Source: Chloranthus sessilifolius (taxonomy: Eukaryota > Streptophyta > Magnoliopsida > Chloranthales > Chloranthaceae). From it: a stretch of DNA of 64,000 nucleotides. The position numbers were made by a program, and so were the translations under genes. The stretch lies in the NCBI GenBank assembly GCA_021018995.1, contig CM037598.1:44384685-44448684 (forward strand). Reading direction: 5' to 3'. A model generated the notes under the pieces. The model was not told the DNA's origin and did not search any database. It was given only the letters and a program-made list of their open reading frames with translations. This document shows, piece by piece, positions 53,318-63,956 of the stretch; position 1 is the stretch's first letter; each line of letters starts with the position of its first letter.

Positions 53318-54555
53318 TGTTAATCACTGAAAAATACCATTTTTCACCTCTTAACCTAGCCTTTACTACACCTTTGAGCCATCTAAATTATCTTTTGAGC
53401 ATGTTTTGTAGTTAGGAATAAAACTGTAGCTTAGTGCACAATTCACACTTTGGAGGCCAAGAAGAGAGAATTAAAAGCAAAAGCTCAGAGCTGATTAAAG
53501 AACAAAGAGTATACCATGGTGGTTCAGACCATAGTGACCATTGTGCTTCCCTAAAGGGGCCCTAAAAGTCCAACAGAGGAAAGAAGGATGGACCCAAACA
53601 GAGAAGACTGCTGCAGCTGATTATGCACAGTAGCACAAAAGCAGATAGGAAGCCTCGAGTGGTTCTCAACTAATTAAAATAACTCAGAAAGTTCCTCACG
53701 TGGATCTCACGAGGTTAGGTCCAACAGCATATAACCAGCTCGAGTGGATCTCACGCAGTTCAATGGCGGAAGAGCTTCAGAAAAGAACCTCGAGCAGTTC
53801 TTGTGAAGATACAGCTTCAGAAAATCGCTTCACGCAAATCATACAAATCTTTCACGCACTTCAAAGACGGATTCAACCATGCGAGGAGCTGCATTTTATG
53901 CTGTCGAGGTCCTCGCGAGGAGAATCACCTGGAGCCTCATCCTCGCGAGCTGCTAAAGTTGCAACACTATGAACCTGGTGAGCCTTCTTCAACAACTAAT
54001 CTAGCCACGCGAGAACCACTTGAGGTGCATAATAGGCAACATTCAGCCTATCGAGGCCTGGCTTGCTGACTTCCCATTAAATACATAGGGGCATTTTTGA
54101 GATTCCACAGCTTCTAGGGCACACACCCTGAGGTGCTGAGTTGTTTCCCACTTCCTGAGGCAACACTTGGCCACAAATGGGTCATGACAACATTACAAAA
54201 TAGGGAATTTTTTCTCTTCTATCTTCTGATGGGCCCGAGCAAGATATTTTAGGAAACGATTGCATATAAGCTGTAATTTTTAGTAAAAAAAGGATCTAAC
54301 ATTTTTTAACCTAATTTGGCTCTGCCTGAGGTCATTCTAAGGTTAGGATTAGGTCATATTTTTCATCTTTTTCTTCTCTCATTAGCTCAGCATTTGCTGG
54401 CCAAGTCCTTGGTAATAGCTAGGACTATTTTCTGCTATAATCAAAACTGTGTAACTTGTAAAGTTTTGGAGTCTGCATTGACATCAACTTGGAGGGCTGA
54501 TCATTGTAAGGATCTCCATATGCAATGAAAGCTGTTTTTATTGATGTATTCAATC
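53318..54555 (+). repeat. E2: 5' part of an E-family LTR, interrupted by E3
   Basis: Starts TGTTAATCACTGAAAAATACC. It contains an array of CTCGAG/CTCGCGAG-type palindromes (53650-54060) and a TATA-like box CATATAAG (54263-54270). It breaks at 54555, where the E3 LTR begins. The five bases there (CAATC) are the presumed E3 target site. Confidence 0.82.
53650..54060 (+). promoter_or_regulatory. Palindrome array in E2 (CTCGCGAG / CCTCGTGAG type)
   Basis: Sites include 'gcctcgagtggttctcaac', 'cacgtggatctcacgaggtt', 'ctcgagtggatctcacg', 'cctcgcgaggagaatc', 'cctcgcgagctg' and 'cacgcgagaacc'. They have the GAACC/GGTTC flanks of the E1/A2 motif but a different centre. Confidence 0.62.
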
Positions 54556-54799
54556 TGTAATTAAAAAGTAACACTTTTCACTCCTTAACTTATTTCACCC
54601 CTTAACTTAATCTCTATTAGACGCTTAGTCATTTAATAAATGACTGTTAAGACAATTTTGTAGGTACTAAGCAGAAGCTGCAAATAAGCCCCTAACCATG
54701 CCATGAAGTCTACTATTGCCCCAGAAGTACCTCAGAAGAAAGGAGGTTGAACCCAGACAGAGAATTGGCAACAGCATAGGCACAGCAAAGCAGAAACAA

Positions 54800-55340
54800 G
54801 TCTAGAAGAATGCCTTGCACAGATGTCGTAGGGCTCAATTGAACCAGAAAGAATGCTTCGCGCAGTTGTCACGGGCTACTGAAGGGAGCACACCAACTGG
54901 TCACGCAGTGTTCGTGTCGTTCTCCCATGGATGGATGTCAGCAGGAAGTAAAAAGCATACTTCGCACAATTCTCGTGAGTCTCAGTCATAAGTGCTCGCG
55001 TAGTCTCGCACAGCTCAAGAAATAAGTCTCCAATCTTTGCCCGATTCATTGAAGAGAGAGAGCTCCAGGCATTCCTTTGCGCAGCTGTCACGCAGTGGCC
55101 GCGGGATATATACCTTTAGGGAACTGCTCGCGCGATCCAGAAGCCCATGCACCTTGCTTCTTCGTGAGGATCTCCGTGGGATTCACCAAGGAACGAACTG
55201 TACGCGCAATTCCCGTGCCATTCAAATGGAAAGAGCAATCCCGCGGCGACCAGAGCATCCCCGCGATGACCAAAGTATTAATCCCGCGATTGTAAGAGCT
55301 TCAAGTCAAATCAACCTCGTGACGCCAATTCTATCACGCG
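54800..55340 (+). promoter_or_regulatory. Palindrome-like array in the E3 LTR
   Basis: Sites such as 'cttcgcgcagttgtcacggg', 'tcacgcagtgttcgtg', 'cttcgcacaattctcgtgag', 'ctcgcgcgatcc', 'tgtacgcgcaattcccgtg' and 'cccgcgattgtaag' recur every 30-60 bases. This is a third version of the E motif, with CGCG in place of TCGA at the centre. Confidence 0.55.
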
Positions 55341-55557
55341 ATAAGACCTGGAAAGCCTTTCTACCTAGCGAGGCTCGAGTTCTTAACTTCTCCCCACTTC
55401 TGTAGGGGTAATCTGGGAACTCCCAACAACTAGGGCACCAACTCCAATGCTCCAATCTCCGTGCACACGCCCTGAGGCATCCAAGGAGCAGAAATGGGCC
55501 ACGATAGCATTGATAAATTAGGATTTTCCTAACCCTAACTCTCAGAGAGATGACTGC

Positions 55558-55565
55558 TATATAAG
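55558..55565 (+). promoter_or_regulatory. TATA box of the E3 LTR
   Basis: TATATAAG in 'gactgctatataagcc', ~220 bases downstream of the array. Confidence 0.6.
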
Positions 55566-55889
55566 CCTAAGCCTAGTTTAGGTTTACGGGACTTGTCTTT
55601 TGTACTCCTTCTTCCTCAATCAATTGTAGAATTATAGTAGGCTAAGTTTAGGGTTTAGGTAGTCTTCTTTTTCTCATTTTCTTCTCTCCATAGTCCAACA
55701 CTTGCTGGCTATGCCTTTGTATGTCTATATGGAATAGTTTTAATGGATTTTATAATAGGGTTTTATGCATGTATGGGACTGGTGTTTTGAGAGTTGTTCT
55801 ATACAAGACTGTTGCCTTGAGATCCTCCATTGCTATGTTTCATTATAAGCAATGGAGAATTGCTTTTAAGGTTTATTTAGATTCAAGTG

Positions 55890-56525
55890 ACCTGTGTGTC
55901 CAGGTTAAGCATATTGCAGGCCTAGCCCCACCACATGATTCACTAAATCTGAATCCCCATGGGAGCTTGTGCTGGTAGCCATGTGAACATGGTGGCGGCA
56001 GCAATGTTCTTGTTCTGTCTTGAACCTCTGTGAGGAGGATAACCTCTGTGGATAGTCTGTGGCCATTCAAGTGGACAGGTTATAGCCCTAGGTTGAGGCC
56101 AATCCACAGATCTAAGACAGATCCTTCTTCTCTGCACTTGTACTTGTAGCCTTATGAGAGATTGTGCAGAGACAGACTCCCCTGTATTTGTATAGACCCA
56201 CCATCAGATGGTAGATCTGATCGGGCTGTAGAGGTTGTGAATAGATCACTACTGTCTTTCTAAAGCAGTGAACAGCTAAGCTTCAAAGCTAGTACTCAAA
56301 CTCTTGTTGATTCTGTGTGTCCAGGCTAGTGCACATTGCAGGCCTAGCCCCACACACAAAACTTTAGAGGTTGAGGTTCCTATGGATTCTTGAGCTGGTA
56401 GCCTGGAAGAAGTAGTGCCTACAATGATAAACTTGTTCTGACTCATCTCTAGATTATGGTTCTCCTATTGGATAGTCTGTGACCATTCAAGTGGACAGGT
56501 TATAGCCTTAAGGGATTGGATCATG
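55890..56525 (+). repeat. Direct duplication within the E3 LTR
   Basis: Two copies (55890-56110 and 56325-56525) share 'tgtgtccagg', 'attgcaggcctagcccca', 'gctggtagcc' and 'attcaagtggacaggttata' in the same order. The E1 LTR has one such segment (about 3180-3365: 'cttgtagcctggc', 'ccattcaagtggatag'). The duplication explains part of the extra length of the E3 LTR. Confidence 0.7.
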
Positions 56526-57001
56526 GCACAGGGGTGAGTTGGATCCTTTCTCCTCTTTGGTGATAATGTAGCCATTGGACAAGATTTCTATAGCAACAGA
56601 TCTGAGTCTGAGTTATAAGACCCATCAGATCTGTACACAGTAGCTTACTTCTCAGCCTTTTATATTTATTTTCTCACAGTCCACCATTCTTCCCAACCAT
56701 TTCTGTAGTTTAGGCATTAGGTTACCTTAGGATTTAGATAATAGTGACCTTAAATCCCCTTCCATTTAAGATTGCCAGATCTGTAGCCAGATCTGGGGGG
56801 CCTCCTAAACATAGTTCCCTTGGAGCTTTAGATCAACTTTCCCTGTGGGACAAACTCTTACTTATTAAAACTTGTTACAACAGGCCCTGTATCTTGCAGG
56901 AGTGTGTATTTTTAGGCTTGCTGCTTTGTAGTTTTCAATCTACCTTTGGTTTATTTTCACTAACCCCATTCTTATCACTGTCTTCAATAAAGTCAGTAGC
57001 A

Positions 57002-57429
57002 AGCACTTAAAAACCCTAGATTTTTTATATTCTTTATTCTTTGGTAGATGTGCTTGTGAATAATTGATACTGCTGATTTACATTTGGAATTTTTTTTATA
57101 GATCTGGACAGTGGCAGAGAAGGAGAGTAGAATTTCACTGGGAGTCTAGCTACCTCTGTTTGCAGTTCTTTGACCCTCAAAAACTCAGTCTATTCCTCCT
57201 TTGAAAATTCTATAGCAGTTGATTAGGATAGTTGTAATTTTGTTAAGTGCAATGTGTCTCATGAGTAGTCTTCCTCATTGCTGGTGTGTGTGTGCATGTT
57301 AGAAGGAGATCTCTCGGCCCCACATTAGAGCCTCCTAACCCCGAGATAGAAAAGGGTAGAAGACCAAGAAGGCCTGCACACACCAGCTTGAGCCCCCATC
57401 AAATCGAGATGAAATATGGTGAAGAGCAA
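57002..57429 (+). other. E3 leader without primer-binding site
   Basis: After the LTR end the sequence is AGCACTTAAAAACCC, where A3 has AGTTTTTGGCGCCG; the GGCGCCGTTGCCGGGG part is absent. No ORF. A Gag-like reading begins around 57430. Confidence 0.6.
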
Positions 57430-58953
57430 CCTGAACATTGAAGGAATTGAATGCTCTTGATGATTATAATTCTCCATTCAAAGATTCAATTCCTGATGTT
57501 CGTGGAAACTATAAGATTAAAACCTCCATCATCCAAATGCTTCCTCTTTCCATGGGATTAGCAAGGAAGACTCTTACAAGCACATTGACCAATTCTGGCC
57601 CTCAGGCACAACATTCTCCATTGCTGGTTTGGGACCAGCCACTAGGTTAAGGCTCTTCCTTTCTCCCTAAAGGATGTGGCCAAAGACTGTTAGCCACTCT
57701 CCCAAGCAACAACATCACTTCTTGGAAAGACCTCCAGAGAAGATTTATGACCAAATTTTTCCCAGACACCAAAACCAGCCAGTTGAGGAAAGCAATACTT
57801 GCTTTCGCCTAATCCCGAACTAAGGATTTTAATCAATCCTGGGACAAATTTAAGGAGATGCTCAAACAATGTCCCCACCACAAGATCCCTGACTGGTAGC
57901 TTGTCCGGAGCTTCTATAATAGGATTGATGAGAAAAGTAGAGACATGGTAGATGGCTCTTGTGGTGGAACTTATATGCATAAAACAGTCGATGAGGCATG
58001 AGACTTGTTCGAAGTTATCAGTGAGAATGCTTTCCAAAAGCTGTCCTCATCAAGAACTGTTCAAGAGCCTTCTCCTAAGCTGGGGCTAGCTGAAACTTCC
58101 AAAGGAAAGATATATGAAGTTAGGGGAAATGATGACCTGAGAATGCAGATGGCCAATCTCTCTGATAAGTTTGATAAACTTTTAACTGTGGTGCAGCCCA
58201 GATTGGCTGCACAAGTGATGGAGGCATGTCTGATATGCAAATCTCCACAACACACAGTGGAAGAGTGTCCATCTGCAGGGCAATATCCTAAGATGTGATG
58301 GAACAAGCTGCTGCTGCCCAATCATTTGGCCAGCAATAATCTGGTGGCTACAACAAACAGCCATATGGATACCAGCACCAAAATGCTGGTTACCAGTGGA
58401 GAGACCACCCAAATTTGAGGTGGAGACAAGACAATTATATGCAACCACAACAGATGTTGGCCTTACCTCAAAGGCCACAGTAGTAATTTAACCAGGGATA
58501 CGCCCCAAGATCAAATTTCCAGCATCAGCAGCAGCCCCAGCAGTAAAATTAGTTGGTAGTTTCTCCACCTCAGCCCTGAAATGCTTCTTTTGAGGATCAG
58601 GTTTTGACCCAATTGCAAAGCCTTGGACCCTTGACTCAGACTGTGACTTCTCACAGTCAAAGCATAAAGAAAATAGAAGAGCAGCTAGGCCAAATAGCCA
58701 AAGCCTTGGCTAAAAGAGAAGAGGGCAGATTGCCAAGCCAGCCAGTGGCCAACCCTAAGGGCCAATATTCGATTGGAGAAGGCTCCTCAAGTTTTGAAGA
58801 TGCTAATGCCATCACAACCATGAGGTCTGGCAGGCTAATAGACAACCAGGTGGGAAAGGAACAAGGAGAAGTCATTCCCAAAGAACTGTCAAGTGAAAGT
58901 GAAAGAGACTTTGTTAGAGCACAGAGCCAGGAGTTGCTTGCTACCCTGCAATA
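57430..58953 (+). pseudogene. E3 gag
   Basis: Degenerate reading homologous to A3 gag: 'NYKIKTSIIQMLP' (57510), 'ITSWKDLQRRFMTKFFP' (57715; A3 'ITSWNDLQCQFLSKYFP'), 'WDKFKEMLKQCPHHKIPDW' (57842), 'RDMVDGSCGGTYMHKTVDEA' (57940), 'SKGKIYEVRGNDDLRMQM', then the zinc-knuckle remnant 'CLICKSPQHTVEECPS' (58230). A Gln-rich stretch and 'SIKKIEEQLGQIAKALAKRE' (58655; coiled-coil-like) follow, with 'AITTMRSGR' near the end (58812). Stops at several W and Q codons (TAG/TGA for TGG, TAA for CAA) look like C-to-T decay, expected for methylated plant repeats. Confidence 0.88.
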
Positions 58954-58999
58954 AGGGAAAAATAAAGAGGCTGTAGTTGAGCCTCAGCAGGAGATAAAA

Positions 59000-59905
59000 A
59001 ATGAAAAAAGAAAAAAATAAAAGTTCAGTCATAGGCTTGCAGCTGAGGAACCAGCAGTACCTCAGTTGCCATTTCCTCAGGATTTGAGTGGCCCTACCCC
59101 TTTTGATAAGGGGAATGCACAAATAGAGGAAATGATTGAGACCTTTAAGCAGGTAAAAATCAATTTTCCCCTGCTTGATACAATTCGACAGGTCCCAGCC
59201 TATGCAAAATTTCTGAAAGACCTTTGTACTCAGAAAAGGAAAGCTAGAGGCCATTTGTCCAAAAAGGTCTTTACAACTGATACAGTTAATTCTATATTAA
59301 ACATGACAATGCCTGAGAAGTTACAAGACCCAGGGATACCCACTATTCCCTGCATAATTGGTGACCACACAATTGGAAGGGCCCTTCTAGACCTTGGAGC
59401 CAGTGTTAACCTGTTGCCATACAGTGTGTATCAACAGCTAGGTTTGGGGGAGCTAAAACCCACCCCCATTGTATTGTTGATGGCTGATAGGTCTGAAAAG
59501 AGACCCATGGGAGTGGTCGAGGATGTCTTAGTAGGGGTGGACAAGTTCTTCTACCCTGCAGACTTCCTTGTTTTGGACATGGGCTGCAACGAGAGTACAT
59601 CCCCTATACCTATCATTTTGGGCAGGTCATTCTTGGCCACAGCCAATTTATGCATTCAATGCAGGTCAGGGATCATGGAGGTAACTTTCGGACATATGAA
59701 AGTTGAACTTAATGTGTACAACAGTGCAAAATACCCTCAGCTGGACAATGAGGAATGCTTTGCAGTGGATGTACTAGAAGAAGTTGTTGAAGAAGAACTG
59801 CCCACTCTGCTGGAGTGGGACAACATTGTCACAAGTTTAACTGAAGTTTGGGATATAATAGAGAAAGGAAGCCCAGCTGTAATGCAGAAGACATGTCTAC
59901 ATTGA
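59000..59905 (+). pseudogene. E3 protease
   Basis: Open from 59066: 'LPFPQDLSGPTPFDKG'-like start, 'FKQVKINFPLLDTIRQVPAY', 'FLKDLCTQKRKARGHL', then 'CIIGDHTIGRALLDLGASVN' with the active site reading D-L-G-A, 'LMADRSEKRPMGVVEDVLVG', 'VDKFFYPADFLVLDM' and 'IILGRSFLATANLCI'. The latter is the second conserved block of Athila proteases. A tail with 'FAVDVLEEVVEEE' follows. The frame is intact over 279 codons. The active-site D-L-G in place of D-T/S-G is shared with A3, so it predates both copies or is typical of this family. Confidence 0.88.
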
Positions 59906-60099
59906 AGTCTTCTGTGGGCTTAGTGCGGCATTCCATTTGGAAAGCTACACTGCTGCCCCTTCCTCCAACCAACAAAGCACCAATCCTGCCATCCATCCAA
60001 CAAGCCCCTGATTTGGAACTCAAGAAGCTTCTAGAAACATTGAAATATGCTTTCCTTGAGAAAGATAAAAGACTTCCTGTAATTATCTCCTCTTCTCTT

Positions 60100-60910
60100 A
60101 TCGATGAGTAAGCAGAAGAATTACTAACAATTTTGAGAAAGCACAAGAAGGCAATTGGCTGGACCATTGCTGATCTAGGAGGGATAGATGCATCAATCTG
60201 TATGCATAGGATCCATTTAGAGGAGGTCCTGACACCCTCCAGGGAAATGCAGAGGAAATTGAATCCTCACATGTAGGAAGTAGTCCTAAAAGAAATCATT
60301 AAATTGCTGGATGCTGGGGTAATTTACCACATTTATGATTCTGAATGGGTAGCACCTATCCAAGTGGTGCCCAAGAAATCTGGCATAACAGTTATCACAA
60401 CTAAGTCTGGAGAGCCGAGACCGGCCAGGGAGACCACTGGCTGGAGAGTTTGCATCGATTATCGAAAGCTCAACTCTAAGACCAGAAAAAACCACTTCCC
60501 TCTCCCCTTTATTGATCAAATTTTGGATAAGTCGGCTGGAAAAGCTTTTTACTATTTTCTTGATGGGTACTCAGGGGTACAACAAGATCCCTGTGCACCC
60601 TCTTAATCAAGAGAAAACTACATTTACTTATCCTTTTGGCACCTTTGCTTACCGAAGGACGCCTTTTGGGCTGTGTAATGCCCCAGCCACCTTTCAGAGG
60701 TGTATGTATGCCATATGTTCTTATATGATTGACAAATTCTTAGAAATTTTTATGGATGATTTTTCTATTTATGTGGATAGTTTGGACCAATGTCTGTAAC
60801 ACCTCCACCTGGTCTTACAAAGATGTGAGGAGACCAATTTGGCCTTAAGTTGGGAAAAGAGCCACTTCATGGTAACACAAGGTATTGTGTTGGGCCATGT
60901 AGTCTCTAAA
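60100..60910 (+). pseudogene. E3 reverse transcriptase
   Basis: After a stop at 60109: 'HKKAIGWTIADLGGI' (60143) and 'LLDAGVIYHIYDSEWVAPIQ' (60305), 'VVPKKSGITVI', 'GWRVCIDYRKLNSKTRKNHF' (60440) and '[20 protein letters not shown]'. A shift at ~60570 follows, then '[20 protein letters not shown]' (60610), '[15 protein letters not shown]' and the catalytic 'IFMDDFSIYVDS' (60748). 'GIVLGHVVSKDGI' (60885) ends the thumb. FMDDFS keeps both aspartates. One frameshift and a few stops (e.g. 60798) disable it. Confidence 0.92.
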
Positions 60911-61540
60911 GATGGAATTAAAGGCCAAAGTTAACCTCATTGCAAATTTGCCCCCTCCAAGAACAGTCAAACAAATCAAATCTTTCCTTGGACATGCTGG
61001 ATTCTACAGGAGGTTCATCAAAGACTTCAGTAAAATTGCTAAACCATTGTGCCACCTGCTCTGCCAGGATGTGCCCTTTGACTTTTCTGCTGAATGTCTT
61101 GAGGCTTTTAAAACTTTGAAAATTTGCCTCACCTCTGCCCCTGTACTCCAAACACCTGACTATACACTGCCCTTTGAGTTAATGTGTGATGCATCTGACT
61201 TGGCAATAGGTGCTATTTTGTGTCAGAGAAAAGATAAGCTGCCTGTGGTCATTGCCTATCTCAGCAAATCACTTGTTGAAGCTCAGCTGAAATACATCAC
61301 AACTGAGAAAGAGCTTTTGGCAGTAGATTTTACTATGGACAAATTTTGACCTTACCTACTTGGGTCTAAAACTATAATTTTCACAAACCACTCAGCATTG
61401 AAGTACCTACTATTCAAGAAGGATGCTAAGCCCAGACTGATTAGATGGATACTCCTATTGCAGGAGTTTGACATTGAAATCAAGGATAAAAAGGGTGTAG
61501 AAAATGTGGTGGCTGACCACTAGTCCAAAATTGTGTTGGA
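60911..61540 (+). pseudogene. E3 RNase H
   Basis: Open from 60912: 'KQIKSFLGHAGFYRRFIKDF' (connection), 'LCQDVPFDFSAECLEAF', 'LPFELMCDASDLAIGAIL' with the first aspartate, 'YITTEKELLAVDFTMDKF' with the glutamate, then, after a stop at 61348, '[20 protein letters not shown]', where the second catalytic aspartate of TDH reads N. 'VENVVADH' with the last aspartate precedes a stop at 61520. The D-to-N change is probably decay. Confidence 0.9.
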
Positions 61541-62905
61541 GAAATATATTAATGATCCTACAAATGATGTCTTCCCGGATGAGCAATTGTTTGCCATCCA
61601 ATCCTTGGTTTCTTGGTATGCACACATAGTCAATTATTTAGTTATAGGCAAGATTCCTGCCCATTGGACTAAAATGGACAGAGACCTATTTTTCTCACAG
61701 GTCAAATTCTTTTTCTGGGAGAAACATTGCTTATACAAGTATTGTGCAGACCAAATCATCCGAAAATGTGTTCCCGAGAGTGATGTCCCCAGTATTCTAG
61801 GCATGTGACATGAAAATGCCTGTGGAGGCCACTTCAGTGGAAGAAAAATAGCAGACAAAATCTTGCAGTGTGGGTTCTATTGGCCTTCTCTTTTCAGATA
61901 TGCCAATACACACTGCAGTACCTGTGATAGATGTTAGAAATTAGGAAGCTGTCCAAAAGAAACTCAATGCCTTTGCAGCCCATCCTTGTTGTGGAACTAT
62001 TTGATGTGTGGGGTATTGACTTCATGGGCCCCTTTCCTCCTTCAAATGGTTATCATTTCATCTTAGTGGCAGTGGACTATGTTTCCAGATGGGTAGAAGC
62101 CATTGCCACAAGAACTAATGATAATTATGTTGTTCTCAAGTTTATAAAGCAAAATATCTCTTCAAGATTTGGCACCCCTAGATCAATTATTAGTGATGGG
62201 GGTAGTCATTTCTGCAACAGAAATTTCGAGAGCTTGCTCAAGAAATATGCTGTCCCCCATAGGATTGCTACTCCCTACCACCCACAAACCAGTGGGCAAG
62301 TTGAAATTTCTAATAGGGAGATCAAGCACATCCTTGATAATACTGTGAGAACTGACAGGAAGGACTGGGCTGAAAAGCTTAATGATGTACTGTGGGCTTA
62401 TAGGACTACCTATAAGACTCCCATTGGTATGTCCCCATTCAGACTGGTTTATGGCAAGGCTTGTCATCTCCCAGTGGAGTTAGAACACAGGGCCTATTGG
62501 GCTATTAAACATTTATATCTAGACCAAACTTCTGCTGGTCATCATAGGTTACTGCAGCTATCAGAATTGGATGAGCTAAGGATGGATGCATATGCCAACG
62601 CCCGGATCTACAAGGAAAGGTTTAAAGCTTTCTTTGACAAGGGTCTGTTGAGAAAGAGCTTCATAGCTGGTGACAAGGTTTGGTCGTTTAATTCCAAACT
62701 TAAATTTTTTCCTGGCAAACTAAAATCCAAATGGGAAGGTCCCTACATTGTCATGAGTGTTTCCCCATCTGGTGCTGTGGAAATCAAGGATCCCAAGTCT
62801 GGGAAAACCTTGAAGGTGAATGGTCAGAGGCTTAAGCCTTGTTTTGAAAAACCTGGTGAACCCATGGACACCATTCACTTTCAAGGGGATCCTTCATTAA
62901 ACTGA
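61541..62905 (+). pseudogene. E3 integrase
   Basis: The linker 'FPDEQLFAIQSLVSWYAHIV' (61571) leads into the HHCC finger: H in 'CHENACGGHFSGRKIADKIL' (stop just before it, 61806) and C in 'CSTCDRC' (61917). The core is open from 61931 to 62905: first aspartate in 'WGIDFMGPF', second in '[15 protein letters not shown]', glutamate in '[15 protein letters not shown]', with 35 residues between the last two. C-terminal '[17 protein letters not shown]' is the GPY module. It ends '[18 protein letters not shown]' plus a short tail, like A3. The 325-codon core is intact; only the finger is disrupted. Confidence 0.93.
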
Positions 62906-63229
62906 TCCACAGGGGTGTCAATATTGTATCATATGCACTTTAGTTTTATTAGATTTATCTTGCTTTCCTTTGTTCAAATTCCCTAGGAAAATTTAGTAAC
63001 CCCACTTGAATCTAGACCGGTCTGATTTGATTTTTTTATGCTTGGTTTGATGATTACTGCTCTTAGATTGATGATTTATGCTTGAATGCACAATCTTGAA
63101 TGATGATTTTTGTTGTCCTTGCTTGAATGGTTGATTTTAACATGTCTGGGGGTACCCATGGTGGAGAGTCATGTCATGAATCCAGCCACAGCACAAATCA
63201 AATTTGTAGAACAGAGAGCACATGCTCTA
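62906..63229 (+). other. E3 spacer downstream of pol
   Basis: AT-rich noncoding with 'gatgatt(t)atgcttg' repeated three times at 63050-63110. A short purine run with 'tctgggggtacc' at 63143 resembles a second polypurine tract but lacks an adjacent LTR. Confidence 0.5.
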
Positions 63230-63600
63230 TGTTTACTACTTTGCTATCGCTGGGTTCAAAAGGACACCTGAGAGACTCTCGCACAGTTAACATAGAACCA
63301 TTCAATAGCTATCGCGAGATTCAAGTACACCTGAGAACCTCTCGCGTGATCCAAATAAGCATTTCACAAGCTATCGCAAGGATCAGTAGGAATCTTGGGA
63401 GACACTCGCGTAATTCAAAAAGAATACTTCATTAGTTGTCGCGAGATTTAAAGGCTATCGCAAGATTTAAAGTGAACCTCAGAGCTTTTCGCGCAATCCA
63501 AATGGAGACCTGGGAGCCTCTCGCGCAATTTACATAGAATTTTTCACATACTGTCACGCGCTCCAAAGTCAACCTGAGAGATTTTGGCACAATCCAAGTT
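63230..63600 (+). promoter_or_regulatory. Post-pol palindrome array in E3 (TATCGCGAGATT / CTCTCGCGTGATCC)
   Basis: About a dozen sites at 25-40-base spacing: 'gctatcgcgagattcaag', 'acctctcgcgtgatccaaat', 'gctatcgcaaggatc', 'gacactcgcgtaattcaaa', 'gttgtcgcgagatttaaag', 'gcttttcgcgcaatccaaat', 'cctctcgcgcaatttac' and 'ctgtcacgcgctccaaag'. The motif is of the same type as the E3 LTR sites (CGCG centre). It lies between the integrase stop and a basic ORF, as in C and A3. Confidence 0.68.
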
Positions 63601-63956
63601 GAATAGCACCTTCGCTAGGTTCATTTCCAATCCCGTGACCAAATTTTTCCAAAGCATGCCAAGCTTCACGATAAGTATTTTAACCCCGCGCTTGTCTCCA
63701 TTCCCAATATTCTCTCTTCCTTCATCCAGCGAAACCCTAGCTGCCAACGCTCCTTTTCCTCTCTCCTCCAGTGTCGATCCTACAGCCCATCATTCACACC
63801 AAGAATCTACAGATTAGTTCCTAGCATCATCCCCATCTATTGCCCTCTGCTCAGAGATCTCGTGGTGCCCTGTGCAACAGATTGAACCAAACCCTACAAT
63901 TTTTGGGTAAGCACTCAAATCTCAGTCCCCATTTCTCATATTCAAAAAGAGAGTTT

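Larger units (their letters stand above)
54556..57001 (+). repeat. E3 5' LTR (about 2,446 bp)
   Basis: Starts TGTAATTAAAAAGTAACAC and ends near AGTCAGTAGCA. It carries an array of TCGCGC/TCACGC sites (54800-55340), a TATA box (55558-55565) and an internal duplication of ~190 bases (55890-56110 and 56325-56520; both with 'gtccaggtt/gctag', 'gcaggcctagcccca' and 'gtggacaggttatagcc'). The end is less certain because the primer site is lost. Confidence 0.75.

Noticed and set aside
63127..63435. 102-codon plus frame at the E3 post-pol array
   Set aside because: Encodes only the repeated TCGCGAGATTCAA-type sites; no protein-like conservation.
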